Positions 23,609 through 26,943 of a stretch of DNA of 26,943 nucleotides are shown one piece after another. Both the position numbers and the translations under genes were made by a program. This DNA is from M55B174 sp964618065. GTDB lineage: Bacteria; Patescibacteriota; Minisyncoccia; CAIUEV01; JAHKAQ01. The notes under the pieces are model-generated. The model was not told the DNA's origin, searched no databases, and worked only from the letters and a program-made list of their open reading frames with translations. How positions within the stretch are numbered: the first letter of the stretch is position 1; each line of letters starts with the position of its first letter. Location of the stretch: contig CAZTZK010000045.1 of NCBI GenBank assembly GCA_964618065.1, positions 1 to 26,943 on the forward strand. Direction: 5' to 3'.

Positions 23609-24349
23609 ATGTCTTTTATAAAAACTGAAGAAGAAATTTCTAAAATGCGAGAAGGAGGCAAGATTCTCAAAGACACCTTAAAAGAACTAGCCAGCAGAGT
23701 AAAACCGGGAATTTCTTGTGTTAAAGTTAATGAAATGGCTGGTGAAATTTTAAAAAAGAAGAAAGCTGAACCTTCTTTTTTAAATTATGAAGGCTTTCCG
23801 GCTAATCTTTGTATTTCTTTGAATGAAGAAGTGGTACACGGGACTCCAGGAAAAAAAATTATTCAAGAAGGGGACATGGTAAGTCTTGATTTAGGAGTTA
23901 AATATAAAGGTCTTTATACAGACGCTACTTTAACTTTTGGTTGTGGTAAAATTTCAGAGACTAAAGAGAGAATGATAAAAGTTTGCCGAAAATGTTTAAA
24001 TTTGGGGGTAAAAAAGGCAAAAGCAGGAAATAGAGTTGGAGATATTGGAGCTGCTATTCAGGATTGGGCTGAAAAAAATGGTTATTCCGTGGTAAGAACT
24101 CTTGTTGGCCATGGAGTAGGGCATAAAGTTCATGAAGATCCTCAAATTCCTAATTATGGGAGAAAAGGTAAGGGAGAAATTTTAAGAGAAAATATGTGTA
24201 TTGCAATTGAACCAATGATTTGTGAAGGAGCTCCGGAAGTTGTGTTAGCAGAAGACGATTGGACATTTATTCCCAAAGATGGGAAATTGTCTTGTCATTT
24301 TGAAGATACTCTGGTTGTGAGAAAAAAAGGAGGAGAACTTTTGACTTAA
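23609..24349 (+). CDS. map: Methionine aminopeptidase type I
   Basis: Removes the initiator methionine from new proteins. The 246-residue protein has the pita-bread-fold metal ligands D94 (VSLDLG), D105 (YTDATLTF), H168 (LVGHGVGH), E201 (IAIEPM) and E232 (HFEDTLVV), plus H77 in VVHGTPG. Length and motifs match the short type I enzymes without an N-terminal zinc extension. It lies 51 bases after secY, keeping the secY-map neighbourhood but without adk, and ruvX follows 29 bases later. Confidence 0.96.
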   Translation: MSFIKTEEEISKMREGGKILKDTLKELASRVKPGISCVKVNEMAGEILKKKKAEPSFLNYEGFPANLCISLNEEVVHGTPGKKIIQEGDMVSLDLGVKYKGLYTDATLTFGCGKISETKERMIKVCRKCLNLGVKKAKAGNRVGDIGAAIQDWAEKNGYSVVRTLVGHGVGHKVHEDPQIPNYGRKGKGEILRENMCIAIEPMICEGAPEVVLAEDDWTFIPKDGKLSCHFEDTLVVRKKGGELLT

Positions 24350-24378
24350 ATGGTAGTAAGAATATTTAGCAATTAGTT

Positions 24379-24783
24379 ATGAATTCTAAAAATTTTTTAG
24401 GTATTGATTGGGGGAGTAAACATTATGGTGTAGCTATTTCTCTTGATTTAGCCATGCCTTTGGGATTATTCTCTTTTTCAGGAGATTCGGATGGATTTAT
24501 TGAAAAAATAGCCAAGCTAGTTGAAGAAAATTCTATTGAAACTATAGTAGTTGGTATCCCTGAATCTAAGGTATTTGGTGAAAAACAAAAGGATAAAATT
24601 GAAAATTTTATTCGTGAAATAAAAATTAGACTCCCGAAAGTAGAAATTGAAAAAGCAGATGAAAAAATGACCACCAAGCTAGTTAATCGTTATGCTAGCA
24701 AGAGCAAAGAGCACCAAGAAGCAGCTAGAATTATTTTAGAGGATTGGCTTTTTAAAAAAAAGCTTGCTAAATTTAGAGGATAA
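24379..24783 (+). CDS. ruvX: RuvX/YqgF-type nuclease (RNase H fold)
   Basis: A 134-residue YqgF family protein, associated with 16S rRNA 5'-end processing and proposed Holliday junction cleavage. The first motif GIDWGSKHYGVAIS (8-21) supplies D10. VVGIPESK (57-64) and EKADEKMTT (91-99) correspond to the VGLP and ERLTT motifs, with E95 acidic. In the last motif, EHQEAARIILEDWL (111-124), a His (H112) occupies the place where most family members have a catalytic Asp; E111 or E114 might compensate. It follows map by 29 bases and is followed by the L10 leader. Confidence 0.83.
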   Translation: MNSKNFLGIDWGSKHYGVAISLDLAMPLGLFSFSGDSDGFIEKIAKLVEENSIETIVVGIPESKVFGEKQKDKIENFIREIKIRLPKVEIEKADEKMTTKLVNRYASKSKEHQEAARIILEDWLFKKKLAKFRG

Positions 24784-24816
24784 TGTATATTGTAAAAAAT
24801 GATTTTTCGTTTTTCC

Positions 24817-24907
24817 AAAGACAGCAAGCCTCTAAGTCTTGCCGAGGATCAAAGAGGAATTAAGTAATTCCTCCATTTGTAGCTGTCTTTTAAAACAGCT
24901 TTTTTTA
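24817..24907 (+). ncRNA. L10 leader with attenuator hairpin
   Basis: Autoregulatory leader of the rplJ-rplL operon. The outer helix pairs AAAGACAGC (24817-24825) with GCTGTCTTT (24882-24890). Inside are GCAAG/CTTGC (24824-24828 with 24838-24842; overlaps the outer helix by 2 bases, so the two compete slightly) and GAGGAATT-aagt-AATTCCTC (24854-24873). A competing terminator pairs AGCTGT (24881-24886) with ACAGCT (24895-24900) before a T-run. The terminator and outer helix share AGCTGT, so they exclude each other, as expected if L10 or the L10-L12 complex binding shifts the balance. Position, 15 bases before rplJ, and shape match the known L10 leader class. Confidence 0.85.
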
Positions 24908-24921
24908 TTTAAAGAACAAAA

Positions 24922-25440
24922 ATGTTAACTAGAAAAGATAAAGAATTAACAGTAAAAAGGGTCACTGATGCTCTTAAAAAGGCCAAATCAGTTGTTTTTA
25001 CTGATTATAAAGGGCTAACAGCCAACGAGGTAAGAGACCTTAGAAAAAAATTGCAAAATGAACAAGCTAGTTATGAAATAATCAAAAAAAGTCTAGTTCA
25101 ATTGGCTCTTAACAATTCTGAAATTAAAGGAGATGTTAAAAGTCGAAAAGGACCCTTAGCTCTTTCAATTTCTGAACAAGATGAAATTGCCCCTGCTAGA
25201 ATTATAGCTTCTTTTGCAAAAGAAAAAGAGAATTTGGAAATTGTAGGAGGAGTTCTAGAAAACAAGTATCTTTCAGACAAAGAAATGCTAGCTCTTGCGA
25301 AGCTTCCAGGCAAAGAAGGTTTAATTGCTCAAGTTGTGGGCTCTTTAAAGGCTCCTTCTAGTAACTTGGTGGGTGTTTTAAAGGGTTCTCTCCGTCAGTT
25401 TATCTATATTTTGAAAGCTATTGAGAAAAAGAGTGCTTAA
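24922..25440 (+). CDS. rplJ: 50S ribosomal protein L10
   Basis: Base of the ribosomal stalk: anchors L7/L12 dimers to 23S rRNA. The 172-residue protein shows the family N-terminus (KRVTDALKKAKSVVFTDYKG followed by LTANEVRDLRKKL) and the block SRKGPLALSISEQDEIAPAR. The C-terminal helix binding L7/L12 is GVLKGSLRQFIYILKAIEKK. It is preceded by the L10 leader and followed 35 bases later by rplL. The rplK-rplA genes normally upstream are missing. Confidence 0.96.
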   Translation: MLTRKDKELTVKRVTDALKKAKSVVFTDYKGLTANEVRDLRKKLQNEQASYEIIKKSLVQLALNNSEIKGDVKSRKGPLALSISEQDEIAPARIIASFAKEKENLEIVGGVLENKYLSDKEMLALAKLPGKEGLIAQVVGSLKAPSSNLVGVLKGSLRQFIYILKAIEKKSA

Positions 25441-25475
25441 ATTTTTATATTCAATAAATTATTAATTTAAAAAAA

Positions 25476-25922
25476 ATGGCAGAAGAAAAAAACAATGCTT
25501 CAGCTCCAGCTAAAGAGGAAAAAGAAAAAAAAGAAGTTGAAGTACCTAAAAAATTTGAAAAGTTAGTAACGGAAATTGAGAAAATGAGTGTTTTGGATCT
25601 TTCAGAATTAGTTAAAATTTTGGAAGATAAATTTGGAGTTTCAGCAGCTGCTCCTGTAGCTGTTGCTTCTACAGGTAATACCGGAGAAGGAGAATCAGAA
25701 ACAGTAGAAAAAGATGCTTTTAATGTTGAATTAGCATCAGCAGGTGATTCCAAAATTGCCGTTATTAAAATAGTAAACGAAATCACTGGAGCGGGATTAA
25801 AAGGAGCAAAAGATTTAGTAGATGGAGCTCCCAAAGTAATTAAAGAAAATGTTGCTAAGAAAGAAGCGGAAGAAATGAAGAAAAAGCTAGAAGAAGCCGG
25901 AGCTACCGTAGAATTGAAATAA
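25476..25922 (+). CDS. rplL: 50S ribosomal protein L7/L12
   Basis: Multi-copy stalk protein that recruits translation GTPases. At 148 residues it is longer than the usual 120-130. The extra is a lysine/glutamate-rich N-terminal extension (about residues 1-24) before the dimerisation domain FEKLVTEIEKMSVLDLSELV. A short hinge follows, then the C-terminal domain with AFNVELASAGDSKIAVIKIV and ITGAGLKGAKDLVDGAPKVI. It is co-transcribed with rplJ and ends 22 bases before a strong terminator; the rpoB gene that often follows is absent. Confidence 0.96.
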   Translation: MAEEKNNASAPAKEEKEKKEVEVPKKFEKLVTEIEKMSVLDLSELVKILEDKFGVSAAAPVAVASTGNTGEGESETVEKDAFNVELASAGDSKIAVIKIVNEITGAGLKGAKDLVDGAPKVIKENVAKKEAEEMKKKLEEAGATVELK

Positions 25923-25944
25923 AAAAATCAAAGAATTTTGACCA

Positions 25945-25987
25945 AAAAACAATAGAGACGGGTTTCAAACCCGTCTCTATTGTTTTT
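25945..25987. terminator. Bidirectional terminator after rplL
   Basis: A 21-bp perfect stem, 25945-25965 with 25967-25987, carrying the core ATAGAGACGGGTTT and its complement around a single unpaired C (in practice a 3-5-base loop). The A-run on one side and T-run on the other make it usable in both directions, for rplL and for the converging small gene. An extra copy of the right arm (TTTCAAACCCGTCTCTA) follows at 25985-26001, 22 bases after the first. Confidence 0.92.
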
Positions 25988-26001
25988 CAAACCCGTCTCT
26001 A

Positions 26002-26340
26002 CTATTCTTCCTTTTTTTCTAAATTTACTTTTTCTATTTTTTCTTCTATTTGACTTAATAAATCTTTTGCTTCTTTGTATAAATCAGAAGAAGGTGCAAT
26101 TTGCTTGGCATAATTTTTTGATTTCTCCAATAATTTTTCTACCTTTTTGTAATCTTTATAGATTAAAGCACTTTCTGCGTCTTCATAGTATTCCATAGCT
26201 GATTTCAAAAAATCTTGGTAGTTAGGCTCTATTTTTTTCTCTAAATTCTCTTTTTTGCTAGGATTTTGCATTAAATAAAAAGCACTTCCTGCTAATCCAG
26301 CTAAAGAAATTATTATAATTATTAAAAGTGTTTTTTTCAT
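26002..26340 (-). CDS. Small membrane-anchored helical protein of unknown function
   Basis: A 112-residue protein with one N-terminal hydrophobic helix (about 4-23) preceded by MKK, so it is either anchored in the membrane facing out or secreted; there is no lipobox cysteine. The rest is helical and charged, with a TPR-like stretch FLKSAMEYYEDAESALIYKD followed by YKKVEKLLEKSKNYAKQ. I do not recognise a family. It lies 53 bases downstream of tRNA-Met on the same strand and ends 1 base from the duplicated terminator arm. Confidence 0.65.
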   Translation of the reverse strand: MKKTLLIIIIISLAGLAGSAFYLMQNPSKKENLEKKIEPNYQDFLKSAMEYYEDAESALIYKDYKKVEKLLEKSKNYAKQIAPSSDLYKEAKDLLSQIEEKIEKVNLEKKEE

Positions 26341-26393
26341 AAAGCTGATTAGAGTTACTCTTTAAAATAGCTATTGTTTTTTTGTTCAATTTG

Positions 26394-26465
26394 TGGGCTC
26401 GGCAGGGATCGAACCTGCGACCGATCGGTTATGAGCCGAGTGCTCTACCACTGAGCTACGAGCCC
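26394..26465 (-). tRNA. tRNA-Met (anticodon CAT)
   Basis: Read on the minus strand: acceptor GGGCTCG with CGAGCCC and discriminator A, D-stem GCTC/GAGC, anticodon loop CTCATAA with CAT (plus-strand 26431-26433), T-arm GCAGG-TTCGATC-CCTGC. The first base pair is G-C and the anticodon stem lacks the three consecutive G-C pairs of initiators, so it is an elongator. A tRNA-Ile read after lysidine modification cannot be excluded. The outermost anticodon-stem pair is a C-T mismatch. CCA is not encoded. Confidence 0.94.
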
Positions 26466-26514
26466 TTTTTAATTGTTTTGGACTATAGAGGGATAATAAC
26501 AAAAATACAAATAT

Positions 26515-26943
26515 TTACAATTTTCCAAAAAGCTGGGTTTCAATTTTCTCCAGATCTTCTCTTCTGGCTATTTTTATTTTTAGTTTCTTTAACTTTTTTC
26601 TAATTCTCAAAGGAAGTTTAAAGGACTTACGAAAAATTTTTAGTATTTCTTTTGGATCATCATCCCCAGCGATTCTATTGATTGATATTTTACCGCATTT
26701 CCGACATTGATGGATCAACATTAATTCTCCAAGATCTTCTTTTTTGTATTTATCAGGCTTAATCCTTTTGAAAGCTAACCCAATAGGTACCATCTCACCT
26801 CCACAAGAAGATTTTCTATCGCCGGGAATACTTAGATCAAGGTGGACAGAATAAAGACAGTAAGGGCAGTGGTTGCGGTTTTGGACTCCGGATTTTTTGT
26901 TAGAAGTTATTTCTTTTCCGCAGTGACAGCAGGTGAATTTTGA
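26515..26943 (-). CDS. RNHCP zinc-ribbon protein, start beyond the window
   Basis: The minus-strand frame is open from the last base of the window to a TAA at 26515-26517, giving 142 visible residues; the true start is outside. It shows a CxxC-type zinc knuckle (CCHCGKEI), then the family-defining RNHCPYCLYSVHLD, a PGDR turn, SCGGEMVPIGLAF, and a second zinc pair IHQCRKCGKISINR followed by DDDP. These are the successive blocks of the RNHCP domain. Its function is unknown; the zinc motifs suggest nucleic acid binding. The basic C-terminus (RIRKKLKKLKIKIARRE) fits that. tRNA-Met follows 49 bases downstream on the same strand. Confidence 0.88.
   Translation of the reverse strand, partial: SKFTCCHCGKEITSNKKSGVQNRNHCPYCLYSVHLDLSIPGDRKSSCGGEMVPIGLAFKRIKPDKYKKEDLGELMLIHQCRKCGKISINRIAGDDDPKEILKIFRKSFKLPLRIRKKLKKLKIKIARREDLEKIETQLFGKL

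Noticed and set aside
25451..25834. 127-codon minus-strand open frame opposite rplL
   Set aside because: Shadow of rplL codon structure; low-complexity Ser/Ala/Phe content and no motif.
26382..26603. Plus-strand open frame beginning MFNLWARQGSNLRPIGYEPS
   Set aside because: It is the antisense translation of tRNA-Met, a well-known spurious protein pattern.
1..26943. CRISPR arrays, insertion sequences, rRNA genes and replication origin
   Set aside because: No regularly spaced repeats, transposase or integrase genes, rRNA sequence or DnaA-box cluster were found.

Overview
The window is about 27 kb of AT-rich bacterial DNA. It most likely comes from a Candidate Phyla Radiation (Patescibacteria) genome, probably Parcubacteria-like. 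The grounds are paired VirB2/TrbC-like two-helix pilin-type proteins, a DUF5652 membrane protein, an RNHCP zinc protein, an IMP dehydrogenase lacking CBS domains, an L7/L12 with an extended N-terminus, scrambled ribosomal and secretion gene order, and start codons almost never preceded by a Shine-Dalgarno sequence. The lineage is inferred; there is no 16S rRNA gene here. All 31 stop codons I could assign are TAA (25) or TAG (6), with no TGA.

Layout. 1-4174: two small pilin-like proteins, UDP-glucose pyrophosphorylase (galU copy 1), an RluA-type pseudouridine synthase and a DUF2207 membrane protein. 4264-8040: an accessory island with a MazG-like nucleotide pyrophosphohydrolase, a DUF2075 nuclease-helicase, RadC, and a DUF3850/ASCH protein bracketed by two diverged ~78-bp direct repeats. 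8066-8525: a CIRCE-controlled groES with no groEL beside it, closed by a terminator. 8609-11334: DUF5652 protein, then on the minus strand a lipid-linked sugar flippase, thymidylate kinase and a small gene with an apparent frameshift. 11406-11696: a 38-bp perfect GC-rich palindrome, then a promoter and a very compact glycine T-box riboswitch ahead of glyS. 11726-17943: glyS, uppP, galU copy 2, a GT4 glycosyltransferase, a phosphodiesterase and guaB. 17966-20368: minus-strand amidase, then a conserved protein of unknown function and a GtrA protein. 20451-25922: dnaX (with a possible -1 slippage site), tRNA-Gln, secY, map, ruvX, and rplJ-rplL behind an L10 leader/attenuator. 25945-26943, mostly minus strand: terminator, small anchored protein, tRNA-Met and a partial RNHCP protein.

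How the genes fit together. Most are housekeeping: translation (glyS, rplJ, rplL, map, tRNAs), replication (dnaX, tmk, ruvX), secretion (secY), folding (groES), nucleotide synthesis (guaB, tmk) and envelope building (galU x2, uppP, flippase, glycosyltransferase, GtrA, amidase). The island at 4.3-8.0 kb is the part most likely to hold a less-described system: a nucleotide hydrolase, a nuclease-helicase and a JAMM-fold protein appear to form one transcription unit, as in defence-type gene clusters. The most unusual regulatory element is the T-box, whose Stem I seems cut down to one short hairpin with a glycine GGC specifier in its terminal loop.
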